A stretch of 64,000 bases of DNA from JAKEFM01 sp035695825 (GTDB lineage: Bacteria > Planctomycetota > UBA1135 > JAKEFM01): the NCBI GenBank assembly GCA_035695825.1, contig DASRRH010000026.1, positions 186,001-250,000 on the forward strand, given 5' to 3'. The stretch's first letter is position 1. Every line of letters starts with the position of its first letter. Under the pieces are notes generated by a model, which did no database searches, was not told where the DNA came from, and saw only the letters and a program-made list of their open reading frames with translations. Positions 6,949-14,550 of the stretch are shown here, in pieces. A program made the translations under genes and the position numbers.

Positions 6949-8439
6949 GTGAATCCGCGGAAGGGCTGGGGTTGGTCAGCGGTAGGGCTCCTCGTGGCTC
7001 CCCGAGCCGGGGCGCAGGAATCGGAGGCGGAATTCCGCGAGCTCCTCGCCCGCGCGCATGGCCTCGCCGAAACCCGGGCCGACGCCGCGCGCAGGCTCTC
7101 GGAGTACGGCGTCGAGGCGGTCCCGGCCCTCGGACGCGCGGCATCTTCCGGAAACGACGACGAGTCGCGGCTCGCCCTGATCGCCCTCTCCTTCCTCGCG
7201 GAGGATCCGGCGGCCCGCGCGGCGATGGCCCGCACCCTCCGCAGCCGGGAGAGCCCCGACCTCCGGCTCCTCGCGGCGATCGGCCTGTCCTTCCCCACGA
7301 TGCCCGACTCGGAGGGCGCCCTGCTCGAGGCGCTGACCGACTCCCGGTCGGGCTCGACCCTCCGGACGGCCTGCGCCCTGGCCCTCGGCGGGACGGGGTA
7401 CGGGTCCGCGCGCGAGGCCTGCCTCTCGCTCCTCGAGAAGGAGTCGGATCCCCTGGTCGCCGGCGCGATCGGCATCGGGTTCGGACTGGCCGGGCAGGAA
7501 GCGGCGATCCCGACGCTCGAGGCGAGGCTCTCCCGGGCGCGCGAGGCTCCCGAGCGGGCGGGCCTGCTCCTCGCGCTCGGAGCGCTCGACCGCCGGCAGG
7601 TCCCCGCGGTCGGGGACCTCGCGCTGACCGATCCCGTGCTCCCCTACGCCGCGGCCCTCCACTACGCGGACGAACCGGGCGAGGAGGGCTCCGCCGCCGC
7701 GTGGAAGAAGGCCCTCGCGGAGCCCTCCCTCGCGGCCTCGCTCTACGCCGCCCTCGGAAGGGGGGCGGAACGACGCTCCCTCATGCGCCTGACGGAGGGA
7801 GTCCGCCAGGAGGTCGATCCCCGGGTCCGCGCCGCCCTCTACGGGGCGGCCGCCACCCGGCGAGAGACCCCGCTCCTCCTCGCGCTCCGGGCGGACCCGG
7901 AGGACCGCGCGAATCTCTTCTCCGCCGCGGCGCTCTTCCTCCTCGCCGGCGGCTCGGCCCCCGCCACCTTCGATTCGACTCTGGTCCCGGCGGCCCTCGA
8001 GGCGCTCGCCGAGCGCTCGAGCCCGGGAGTGGCGGCGGCGGCGGTCTTCCTCGCCGCGGCCCGGTTCCGGGGAGCGGAAGAGCCGCTCGGCCGGTGGGCG
8101 GCGGCCGGCGGGCCCGGCGCCGTGGAGGCCGACCTCGCGCGGAAGGCCCTCGCGGGCGAGCTCGAGGAACGGGCGTTCCGCGCCCTCGTGCGGCGCCAGG
8201 CCTTCGACCGCGGAATCCTCCTCGAGAGGGCGGTCGCCGACGGGATCCACCGCTTCGCGACCGTGGCGATCGGGGGAGCGAGCGAGTACTTCGCGCGGCG
8301 GCGCGAACATGGTCCGGCCGTGCCGCGGGCGTGGCTCGGGACGGGCCGCCCTGCCGCCCGCGACGCCCCGCTTTACGAGGATCTCTGGATCCTCCTCTCC
8401 CGCCGTCCGTTCGACGCGCCGCTGCGCCGCGGCCGCTGA
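6949..8439 (+). CDS. Exported HEAT-repeat-like protein
   Basis: 496 residues, GTG start. A short basic N-terminus and a hydrophobic segment ending in APRAGAQ suggest a signal peptide with cleavage near residue 23. Most of the mature protein is alpha-helical and made of imperfect repeats of about 30 residues with Ala/Leu-rich helix pairs (e.g. VEAVPALGRAASSG, LRLLAAIGLSFP, LRTACALALGGTGYG, PLVAGAIGIGFGLAG). This is typical of HEAT/PBS-lyase-type scaffolds. Such proteins bind partners rather than catalyse; no catalytic motif was seen. The C-terminal 100 residues are less repetitive. It stands alone between the sigma gene and the convergent mocA-like gene. Confidence 0.7.
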   Translation: MNPRKGWGWSAVGLLVAPRAGAQESEAEFRELLARAHGLAETRADAARRLSEYGVEAVPALGRAASSGNDDESRLALIALSFLAEDPAARAAMARTLRSRESPDLRLLAAIGLSFPTMPDSEGALLEALTDSRSGSTLRTACALALGGTGYGSAREACLSLLEKESDPLVAGAIGIGFGLAGQEAAIPTLEARLSRAREAPERAGLLLALGALDRRQVPAVGDLALTDPVLPYAAALHYADEPGEEGSAAAWKKALAEPSLAASLYAALGRGAERRSLMRLTEGVRQEVDPRVRAALYGAAATRRETPLLLALRADPEDRANLFSAAALFLLAGGSAPATFDSTLVPAALEALAERSSPGVAAAAVFLAAARFRGAEEPLGRWAAAGGPGAVEADLARKALAGELEERAFRALVRRQAFDRGILLERAVADGIHRFATVAIGGASEYFARRREHGPAVPRAWLGTGRPAARDAPLYEDLWILLSRRPFDAPLRRGR

Positions 8440-8453
8440 AAGAGGGGGAGGGG

Positions 8454-9113
8454 TCAACCGGAGGCGCGCCGCTCCCGGTAAGCCGCGAGGAGGGAGGCAT
8501 GGTCCTCGGCGGTGTCGGCGTCGAGGAGGACGAACGGGTTCCGGACCGGCACCTCGACGACGCGGCCGGGGACGGCTCGGACGAGCTTGTGGAGGGGCTC
8601 GTCGTCGCCGAGGGCGAGGATCGGACGGCGGAGGTTGCGGCCGAACAGGACGGGGTGGCCCCTCCGGCGCCGATGGGTCACGACGAAGACTCGCTGCGCC
8701 CCCTCGGGATCGCGGCGGCACGCCTTCGCGAGGGCCGCGACGTCCTCTCCCTCGACGAGGGGGTGGTCGACGGGGAGAACGAGGACGGCGAGCCGAGGGC
8801 CCGCGACGGCGGCGAGCCCGGCCTTCACGGAGGAGGTCTGTCCTGCGGCGTACCCCTCGTTGCGGACCGTCCGGACCGGGGTGAGGGTGGGGGCATCGCG
8901 CGGGGTCTTGCGCAGGTGCTTCTCGACCTCCTCGGCGCCGGCTCCGAGGACGATGACCACCTCGCGGGCGCCTCCGCGGACGCAGGCCTCCGCCGCGAGG
9001 GCGACGGCGGACCGACCGTCGAAGTCGAGGAGCGCCTTGGGGCTTCCCATCCGGCGAGACTCCCCCGCCGCGAGGACGAGCGCCGCGAACCCTCCTCCCG
9101 ACTCCCCGTTCAA
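8454..9113 (-). CDS. MobA/MocA-like nucleotidyltransferase
   Basis: 219 residues, GT-A-fold NTP transferase of the molybdenum-cofactor cytidylyl/guanylyltransferase family (NTP_transf_3). The N-terminal nucleotide-binding signature LAAGESRRMGSPKALL (about 14-29) is clear. It is followed by VVIVLGAGAEEV and the metal-binding-like LPVDHPLV, where MocA proteins have DxP. RRGHPVLFGR matches the substrate loop (HP). MocA transfers CMP to molybdopterin; a different nucleotide or an unrelated sugar-phosphate-like role remains possible. It is the last gene of a three-gene minus-strand cluster with a small membrane protein (ATGA overlap at 9110-9113) and a ThiF/MoeB-like enzyme. That context, and the molybdopterin oxidoreductase at 37.4-39.6 kb, support a Moco role. 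Confidence 0.8.
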   Translation of the reverse strand: MNGESGGGFAALVLAAGESRRMGSPKALLDFDGRSAVALAAEACVRGGAREVVIVLGAGAEEVEKHLRKTPRDAPTLTPVRTVRNEGYAAGQTSSVKAGLAAVAGPRLAVLVLPVDHPLVEGEDVAALAKACRRDPEGAQRVFVVTHRRRRGHPVLFGRNLRRPILALGDDEPLHKLVRAVPGRVVEVPVRNPFVLLDADTAEDHASLLAAYRERRASG

Positions 9114-9340
9114 GAGGCGCCGCCTCCCCGAGGCCCGAAGAGGCGGGACCCGAGGACCGGGATCGCGACGAGGAGTCCGAGGCTGCCGATCGCGAGGAGG
9201 ATGCCGGGCCCCAGCACCATGACGAGGAGGAGGAGCCCGGAGCCGGGGAGTGCGAGGAAGACGAGCAGCGTGCCGGGCGAGACGCCCGGGCTTCGCGGGT
9301 CGGCCGAGCCCTGCTCGTCCGCTTCCGGGAAGTCAGTCAC
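9110..9340 (-). CDS. Small membrane protein of the ThiF-MocA cluster
   Basis: 76 residues with an acidic, Pro-containing N-terminus and two closely spaced hydrophobic segments (GTLLVFLALPGSGLLLLVMV and ILLAIGSLGLLVAIPVL), so it is predicted to cross the membrane twice. It overlaps both neighbours: its start lies inside the 3' end of the ThiF-like gene (9333-9340) and its stop overlaps the MocA-like start. It is therefore almost certainly translated as part of the operon. No family was recognised. Confidence 0.65.
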   Translation of the reverse strand: MTDFPEADEQGSADPRSPGVSPGTLLVFLALPGSGLLLLVMVLGPGILLAIGSLGLLVAIPVLGSRLFGPRGGGAS

Positions 9341-10397
9341 CGACGAACCGGCTGTAGAGCGCCCGAGCGAGCGAGGCCTCCCGCGACCCGCGGACGAGCG
9401 CGCGCCCGTCGCGGAAGAGGGCGACCTCGCACCCCTCGGCGCGGAAACGGAGGAGGAACTCGTTCGTGCTCAGGATCTCGACGGCTCCGCGGAGCCGGGC
9501 CTCGAGCGAGGGGAGGTCGAGCGCGCGGTCCGCGCCCGGGTTGATCTGGATCGCGTCCCTCCCGCAGAGCGTCGCGACCGAGCCGGCCCGCTCCCCGCGA
9601 AGGAACTCGAAGCGGCGCTCGCCGCAGGCGGGACAATCCTCCCGTCGCTCGACCCGGATCGAGCGGACGGATCCCTCCCAGACGTCGACCTGCCGCAGGT
9701 CCCGCGAGGCGGCGGAGGCGTTGCCGGTGAGAATTTGCAGGGCCGCGGCCGCCTGGAGGGAGGCGACGGCGCCGACCGCCGGCGCGATCACCCCGGCCGT
9801 GTCGCATGTCGGGGAGGATCCCTCGGGGGGGGGCTCCGGGAAGACGCAGCGAAGGCAGGCGCTCTCCCCGGGGAGCACGGCGAGGACGAGCCCCGCCGCT
9901 CCCACGGCGCCCCCGTAGACCCAGGGGACGCTGCGCTCGACGGCGTAGTCGTTCAGGAGATAGCGCGTCGCGAAGTTGTCCGTCCCGTCGAGGAGGAGGT
10001 CCGCTCCAGCGAGAAGTCCGGCGGCGCTCCCGGCGTCGAGGTCGGCCACCTCCGCCTCCACCTCGACCCCCGAGTTCACGCGCAGGAGCCGGCGTCGCGC
10101 CGCCTCGGCCTTGGGGAGCCCCTCGCGGGCGTCGCTCTCCTCGAACAGGGTCTGCCGCTGCAGATTCGAGGCGTCGACGAAGTCGCGATCGACGATCCGG
10201 AGGCGCCCGATCCCCGCCCGGACGAGCATGTCGGCGAGGGTCGCCCCGAGCGCCCCGCACCCGACGAGCACCCCCGTCGCTCGGCCGAGCCTTTCCTGCC
10301 CCGCGGCTCCGATCGGCGCGAACCGGACCTGCCGCGAGTAGCGCTCATCCCGGGATAGATCCGACCCGCCGGGAGCCGCGGCAGGGAAAGGAGCCAA
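9333..10397 (-). CDS. ThiF/MoeB/HesA family adenylyltransferase
   Basis: 354 residues, E1-like enzyme that adenylates the C-terminus of a sulfur-carrier protein (MoaD or ThiS type). The Rossmann ATP site is GCGALG (46-51), followed by IVDRDFVDASNLQRQ, with the catalytic Arg/Gln cluster at 78-82. Other conserved features are LDGTDNFATRYLLND, two CxxC zinc pairs (CLRC and CPAC) and the catalytic-cysteine segment CDTAGVIAPAVG. Beyond the E1 core a C-terminal domain of about 90 residues (CGRDAIQINP to the end) matches the extension seen in some MoeB/ThiF homologues; it is not a rhodanese. Whether the partner is MoaD or ThiS cannot be decided; the downstream MocA-like gene favours molybdopterin synthesis. 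Confidence 0.88.
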   Translation of the reverse strand: MAPFPAAAPGGSDLSRDERYSRQVRFAPIGAAGQERLGRATGVLVGCGALGATLADMLVRAGIGRLRIVDRDFVDASNLQRQTLFEESDAREGLPKAEAARRRLLRVNSGVEVEAEVADLDAGSAAGLLAGADLLLDGTDNFATRYLLNDYAVERSVPWVYGGAVGAAGLVLAVLPGESACLRCVFPEPPPEGSSPTCDTAGVIAPAVGAVASLQAAAALQILTGNASAASRDLRQVDVWEGSVRSIRVERREDCPACGERRFEFLRGERAGSVATLCGRDAIQINPGADRALDLPSLEARLRGAVEILSTNEFLLRFRAEGCEVALFRDGRALVRGSREASLARALYSRFVGD

Positions 10398-10572
10398 GGG
10401 AACCCCAGGGAAAAGGGGAAGAATGGAGGAGTTGAGGTTTTACGTCCGGAGACAACCTTGGCTCTGCATTGAACCTCGCAAGCGAAACGCTTCCGGGACG
10501 CTCTCCGGCCGAAGCGAGCCGCATCCTAGACCCCTCCCGCGCGCGGAGCAAGCGCGCCGCCGCGGAGACCGG

Positions 10573-10653
10573 TGCGAGAGGCAGGACTCGAACCTGCACG
10601 GGTTTCCCCACGGGATCCTAAGTCCCGCGCGTCTGCCGTTCCGCCACTCTCGC
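10573..10653 (-). tRNA. tRNA-Leu(UAG)
   Basis: A cloverleaf can be drawn by eye. The acceptor stem is GCGAGAG/CTCTCGC. The anticodon stem CGGGA/TCCCG closes the loop CTTAGGA, giving anticodon UAG (reads CUA). A class II variable arm is present, and the T-loop GGTTCGAGTCC is normal. The discriminator is A; CCA is not encoded. It lies in a minus-strand pair with tRNA-Lys. Confidence 0.93.
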
Positions 10654-10746
10654 GCGAGGCGGAGCGAGGAGAGTAGGGGGAGGGGACCCGGGCGGCAAGC
10701 CGGGGCCCGCGGCCCCCGTCGCGCGAGTCCGCCGCGGAGGGTCGAG

Positions 10747-10819
10747 TGCGCCCCGTAGGACTCGAACCTACGACCCGGTGATTAAGAATCACCTGCTCTG
10801 CCAACTGAGCTAGGGGCGC
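10747..10819 (-). tRNA. tRNA-Lys(CUU)
   Basis: Acceptor stem GCGCCCC/GGGGCGC, D-arm TAGCTCAGTTGG. The anticodon stem GGTGA/TCACC encloses TTCTTAA, giving CUU. The T-arm has GGTTCGAGTCC. Discriminator A, no encoded CCA. A good -35/-10 pair lies just upstream on the minus strand (10869-10841), so tRNA-Lys and the downstream tRNA-Leu are probably co-transcribed. Confidence 0.94.
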
Positions 10820-10840
10820 GTGGGATCGCGAGAGATCCGC

Positions 10841-10869
10841 AAGCTATCTGCGCGCGCTCGGGCCTTCAA
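10841..10869 (-). promoter_or_regulatory. Promoter of the tRNA-Lys/tRNA-Leu pair
   Basis: On the minus strand TTGAAG (10869-10864) is followed after 17 bp by TAGCTT (10846-10841), about 21 bp upstream of the tRNA-Lys 5' end. The spacing is ideal for a sigma-70-type promoter. Confidence 0.6.
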
Positions 10870-10883
10870 GGAGGCCGGCTTCC

Positions 10884-10911
10884 TTGACTCCGATCCGGTG
10901 CCGGCTAGCGT
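10884..10911 (+). promoter_or_regulatory. Promoter of tRNA-His
   Basis: TTGACT (10884-10889), 16-bp spacer, TAGCGT (10906-10911, preceded by GC), about 19 bp before the tRNA. It is back-to-back with the tRNA-Lys promoter. The two -35 regions lie within a perfect inverted repeat, TCAAGGA...TCCTTGA (10866-10887). Confidence 0.6.
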
Positions 10912-10930
10912 ACTTCCCCCTCGGCAACAC

Positions 10931-11008
10931 GGTGGGTGTAGCTCAGTTGGTTAGAGCGTCTGGCTGTGGCCCAGAAGGTCGCGGGTTCGAGTCCCGTCAC
11001 TCACCCCA
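10931..11008 (+). tRNA. tRNA-His(GUG)
   Basis: The anticodon stem TCTGG/CCAGA encloses CTGTGGC, giving GUG. The acceptor stem GTGGGTG/CACTCAC has one G-U pair. The extra G(-1) at 10931 sits opposite C73, as required for HisRS recognition. CCA is encoded at 11006-11008, unlike the Leu, Lys and Pro tRNAs here. Confidence 0.95.
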
Positions 11009-11048
11009 GCCCCTCGAGACGCGATCGCCGGCCCCGACCCGAGCCTGA

Positions 11049-11079
11049 GCCCCCCGCGGAAGGACCGCCTCCGGGGGGC
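11049..11079 (+). terminator. GC hairpin after tRNA-His
   Basis: GCCCCCCG (11049-11056) pairs with CGGGGGGC (11072-11079). A smaller GCGG/CCGC pairing can form in the loop. There is no T-tract, so an intrinsic terminator is only possible. It also lies in the in-frame upstream extension of the next gene. Confidence 0.35.
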
Positions 11080-11185
11080 GTTCTCCGTCCTCTCGTTCGT
11101 CGGCGCCGCCGGCCTCGCCTTCTCCCTCACCGCGCTTCCCCTCCTCCTCCGGAGGGGCGACCCCTACGCGGCGGTCCCCTGGCCC

Positions 11186-12991
11186 GTGCTCGGGGCGCTC
11201 GCCGCGCTCGCCGGTCTTGGGCCCCTCGCTCGGTGGAGGCTCGGCCTCGCGGAGCGACGTCGCGACGTGGAACCGGAGCCCCCTGCGGCCCGGCTCCCTC
11301 GAGGCTGGCCGCTCCCGGTCCTCGCCTTCCTCGTCCTCGGGGCCGCCCATTCCCTCGTCCTGCCGCTCCTCGAGGGCCCCGACGAGGACTCCCACCTCAA
11401 GTACGCGCAGTACCTCTCCCGGACCGCGCGCGTGCCGACGCTCGTCGACCGGGACCTCTGGATCTACGAGGTGATCCAGCCCCCGCTCTCCTACGCGCCG
11501 CTCGCGTCGCTCCTCGCCGCCACGGGTGCGGACCGGATCGTCACCCTCGATCCTCCGAACCCGCGCTACGTGCGGCGCGGGGGGAAGGAGCCTTCCTTCT
11601 TCCTCCACGGGCCGGACGAGGAATTCCCCTTCGGGGCGGACGTCCGCCTCCTCCATCTGCTGCGCCTGCTCGGTCTCGCCTTCGGGGCGGCGACGGTCCT
11701 GCTCGCCACCGCGATCGGGTCGGAGGTCTTCCCCGGCCGCCCCGGGCTCGGCCTCGCATGCGGATGGACGGTGGCGCTCCTCCCGCAGTTCGCCCATGTC
11801 TGCGGCTGCTTCAACAACGACGGGGCGGCCGCGGCGGCCGGCGGGGCGGCGATCCTCCTCCTCCTCCGCGGCGCGCGTCGCGGGTCCCCCGGCGCGGCCT
11901 TCGCCGCCGGTCTCGTCGGCGGCCTCTCCGCGGTGACGAAGCTGACGGGGCTCGCCTTTCTCCCGGCGGGCCTTCTCCTCCTCTCCGCGCGTCCGCCAGG
12001 ACGGCGTACGTCCGATCGCGCGCGCGTCCTCGGTGCGTTCGGCCTCGGCTTCGCGCTGGCGGCGGGGTGGCTCTTCCTCGGCAACGCGGTCCTCTACGGC
12101 GATCCGCTCGAGAACCTCTCCCTTCACCGCAGGGTCGATGCTCCGATCGGGGCGCCTCCCCCCGCGGCGTGGTGGAAGGACATCTTCTCCCCCATCGTGT
12201 TCCTCTCCTCCTTCGCGGACTTCGGCTGGATGACCGTCGTCCCCGGACCGCTCTGGATCGCCCTCTTCGGCGCGCTCCTCGCGGCGGCGGCCGGGGGCTG
12301 GACGATGCCGGGGGCCCGCGCGCGCGGTGGGGGGGTCGTGGCCGGCTTCGGCCTCCTAGGCTTCGCGACGGAGGCCGCCGTGAACCTCACGTTCCACCAG
12401 CCGCAGGGCCGCCACCTCTTCTTCGTACTCCCCGCGCTCGCGACGCTCCTCGTCCGCGGATGGTCGTCCCTCTTCCCCGCGCGACCGGAGCGTGCGGCGG
12501 CGGCTGGGCTCCTCGCCCTGGGGCTCGCGCACGCCGGCTCCTTCTGGACCGCGCTCGTCCCCGCCTTCCACCCCCTGAACGCGCGGGAGGATCCCTACCG
12601 CGCCTTCACGAACGCCGCGGAGCGGAGGATGCGCGTCGTTCCCGCGATCGAGGTCGAGGGTCCCGCGGACGGCAGCGCCGCGGAGAAGGCCCCGGTCATT
12701 CGGTGGTCTGCCGTCCCCGGAGCGCGCTACGAGGTCCAGCTCTCGGTCGGCGAGCCCGACTTCGGCAGGCCGAACTGGAGGCTCGACCGGATCGTCCGGA
12801 GGACCTACGGGGAGCTCGGGCGCACGGCGGAGGGGTTCTTCGAGTTCCCGTCGGATGCGTGGAGCGCGCTCCCGCCGGGCGTCCCCGTCTTCTGGAGGGT
12901 CGTCCGGCTCGTGCCGGTCGCTGACGTCGAACAGGAGGCGACCGTTCTCGAGACGAGCGCCGTCCGGCGCGTCCAGCGCGCCCCCCCGTGA
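11186..12991 (+). CDS. DUF2142-like polytopic membrane protein
   Basis: 601 residues with about ten hydrophobic helices in the first 470. The early loop PLLEGPDEDSHLKYAQYLSR matches the acidic 'PxDExxH' loop of DUF2142 and related GT-C-type glycosyltransferase-like proteins, in which it is the presumed active site facing the periplasm. FNNDG, DNRPQGRHLFF-like (HQPQGRHLFFVLPAL) and a C-terminal soluble beta-rich domain (about 485-601, fibronectin-like: VIRWSAVPGARYEVQLSV) follow. A role in envelope or polysaccharide glycosylation is inferred. Start problem: the frame stays protein-like upstream and encodes another helix (SVLSFVGAAGLAFSL) between about 11085 and 11140. The only upstream near-start is a CTG at 11045, so the GTG at 11186 may be too short. 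Confidence 0.7.
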   Translation: MLGALAALAGLGPLARWRLGLAERRRDVEPEPPAARLPRGWPLPVLAFLVLGAAHSLVLPLLEGPDEDSHLKYAQYLSRTARVPTLVDRDLWIYEVIQPPLSYAPLASLLAATGADRIVTLDPPNPRYVRRGGKEPSFFLHGPDEEFPFGADVRLLHLLRLLGLAFGAATVLLATAIGSEVFPGRPGLGLACGWTVALLPQFAHVCGCFNNDGAAAAAGGAAILLLLRGARRGSPGAAFAAGLVGGLSAVTKLTGLAFLPAGLLLLSARPPGRRTSDRARVLGAFGLGFALAAGWLFLGNAVLYGDPLENLSLHRRVDAPIGAPPPAAWWKDIFSPIVFLSSFADFGWMTVVPGPLWIALFGALLAAAAGGWTMPGARARGGGVVAGFGLLGFATEAAVNLTFHQPQGRHLFFVLPALATLLVRGWSSLFPARPERAAAAGLLALGLAHAGSFWTALVPAFHPLNAREDPYRAFTNAAERRMRVVPAIEVEGPADGSAAEKAPVIRWSAVPGARYEVQLSVGEPDFGRPNWRLDRIVRRTYGELGRTAEGFFEFPSDAWSALPPGVPVFWRVVRLVPVADVEQEATVLETSAVRRVQRAPP

Positions 12992-13060
12992 GCGAATGTC
13001 GTGGCGCGCCAGGGGGCCGACATCCCACGCACTCTCGATCGAGTCCCGCCGCCTCGGTTT

Positions 13061-13130
13061 CGCTCGCGCGTAACGGACACGTGTCCGTTACGAACTTTCA
13101 GAATGGACACGTGTCCGTCACGCGCGTTCG
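13061..13130. repeat. Nested palindromic element
   Basis: A perfect 24-bp palindrome occupies 13069-13092, centred on GGACACGTGTCC. The same 12-bp palindrome recurs at 13105-13116. The outer segments 13061-13086 and 13105-13130 are also inverted copies of each other (23 of 26 positions by my alignment), separated by an 18-base spacer. The whole unit can therefore form either two small hairpins or one long one. It lies just beyond the DUF2142-like gene, in non-coding DNA. Confidence 0.7.
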
Positions 13131-13582
13131 TAATCGGTCTCGGCCGGAGGGCTCGGCCCGCTCGACGCCCGCGGAGTCGGGAATCAGGGTTTCGAAAACG
13201 AACACAAGTCCTTGATTCTCAATGGATTCATCCATCGTGGAGTCTGGGTCCTCTCGGGGATGGAGTCATGGAGTTTCGGTGGGGGGGAGGTTCCCGACCT
13301 TCCGCCCGGGCCCCGACCAGGCGAGGGACCCGACTTCATGGCTGGGGGGGTCGCCGCAGGGGAGCGTGGGAGCCTCGTGGGGGGAGCGGGGCCAGCGGAG
13401 AGATGTCGCTCGACCGTAACTGCCTCGAAGATAGATTCGATGAAATGGAACTGCCTCGAGGGCAGTCTTCATCGAGCGAGACTGCGGACCACGCTCGCCC
13501 GTAGGTCGATCCGGAAGGACGGCCTCGGCCCCGAGCGCGGGAACTGATCGGCGTGTGGCGGTACCGGGTGGAGAGTTGATCG
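13131..13582. other. Non-coding stretch
   Basis: No credible gene was seen. Several short frames overlap but none looks protein-like. The base composition is less GC-rich in places. A small hairpin, CTGCC-TCGAG-GGCAG, lies at 13451-13465, and the string AACTGCCTCGA occurs at 13420 and again at 13450, suggesting a short duplication. Confidence 0.4.
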
Positions 13583-13834
13583 GTGGCGGCCGGCGGTGCG
13601 TTCGTCAAGGGCGGGCTGGGGTGCATCGTCACGTTCGCCGTCGCCGCAGGGTGTGCGCTCGCCCTCGGTGGGAGCGCGCATCTCGATGCCGTCGGCGTGC
13701 TCCTCCTTTTCTTGATGGGAGGCGTCGTCGGGCTGATCGTCTTCGCGATCTACAACAAGGGGCTTCGCGACGCGGCGCGCGGTGTCCCTCCTCCTGTGAC
13801 GGGAAGCGGGGAGGAACCCCGCGATCGCCCCTAG
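13583..13834 (+). CDS. Small two-helix membrane protein
   Basis: 83 residues, GTG start. There are two hydrophobic helices (GCIVTFAVAAGCALALGG and VGVLLLFLMGGVVGLIVFAIY) separated by a short loop (SAHLDA), then a basic/Pro-rich tail. The composition is protein-like and the third-position GC is high, unlike the flanking non-coding DNA. Function unknown; no neighbours in an operon. Confidence 0.5.
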   Translation: MAAGGAFVKGGLGCIVTFAVAAGCALALGGSAHLDAVGVLLLFLMGGVVGLIVFAIYNKGLRDAARGVPPPVTGSGEEPRDRP

Positions 13835-13869
13835 CACTCCCCGTCGGCGCGGGGACATGGCAAGAGTGG

Positions 13870-13887
13870 CTCCGTCCGACGACGGAG
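13870..13887. terminator. Perfect 7-bp hairpin
   Basis: CTCCGTC-CGAC-GACGGAG between the small membrane protein gene and tRNA-Arg. It has no T-run, so it is either a weak terminator or a stem in the tRNA leader. Confidence 0.3.
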
Positions 13888-13906
13888 GTACGATCGCGCC
13901 CGCTTC

Positions 13907-13983
13907 GCGCCCGTAGCTCAACTGGACAGAGCAGTAGGTTTCTAACCTTCAGGCTGGGGGTTCGAGTCCCTCCGGGCGCGCCA
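13907..13983 (+). tRNA. tRNA-Arg(UCU)
   Basis: Acceptor stem GCGCCCG/CGGGCGC, D-arm TAGCTCAACTGGACAGAGC. The anticodon loop TTTCTAA gives UCU (reads AGA). The T-loop GGTTCGAGTCC is normal. Discriminator G and CCA encoded at 13981-13983. One T-T mismatch is present in the anticodon stem. Confidence 0.92.
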
Positions 13984-14550
13984 CGGACCGTCGTCGGCGG
14001 GCGCTCGAGAACTCGTCAGACTCGCGTGCGAGGGCGACGAGGAGGCCATCCCGGAAGTCCAAACGCCTCCTCGGAGAGTTCGCGAGCTACCGGAGCTTGA
14101 CCGACCAAGGCGGCCTCTTCCGTACGCCTCCGTGGTTGGTACCGAAGAAGGAGAACTTCGAGAAGGCGCTCGGCACGATCCTCGAGTCGAGGCGTCGCCT
14201 CGTTCCCAGCGGCGGCGGTTATCCGGCATCGGTTGGGGCAGGCGCAAGCTGGACGATTCTCGTCGTCGCCGTCCGTGAACTCTTCGTCGACGAACGGCGG
14301 ATCCCACCGGTGGCGTGGTTCGAGCGCGTCGTTCCGTCCGCGCTCGCCGGGGGGCTCGACAGGGCCGTCCTCCCGTCGGCCGCCTGCGCCGAGTGGCCAC
14401 CCCGCGCCGCGATTCCCTCCGGTCGGAGGGGCGGCGAGCCCGCGGACCTGCCCCGCCGTCCCAGGGGCCTCATCGTGGCCGGCGGATCCTGCCGACAGTA
14501 GCCTTCCCCCCCCCCGCGCGGCCCCGGCCCGCCCCCCGGAGAGAGCCAAA
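13984..14550. other. Stretch without a recognisable gene between tRNA-Arg and galT
   Basis: Frames exist on both strands (e.g. plus 14097-14501, minus 14016-14300). None has a convincing start, RBS or family signature. The sequence is less biased toward G/C at any one codon position than true genes here. It may be the remains of a lost gene. The galT RBS region lies at its end. Confidence 0.3.

Noticed and set aside
10423..10758. Plus-strand frame encoding RQDSNLHGFPHG
   Set aside because: This is the familiar artefact of translating the antisense of a tRNA gene (here tRNA-Leu). Similar artefacts occur opposite tRNA-Pro (PDSNRRNAAPK) and tRNA-Arg (RRDSNPQPEG).
12992..13582. CRISPR or IS element in the long non-coding gap
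   Set aside because: Only two copies of the palindromic core are present, there are no regular spacers, and no transposase or cas gene is nearby.
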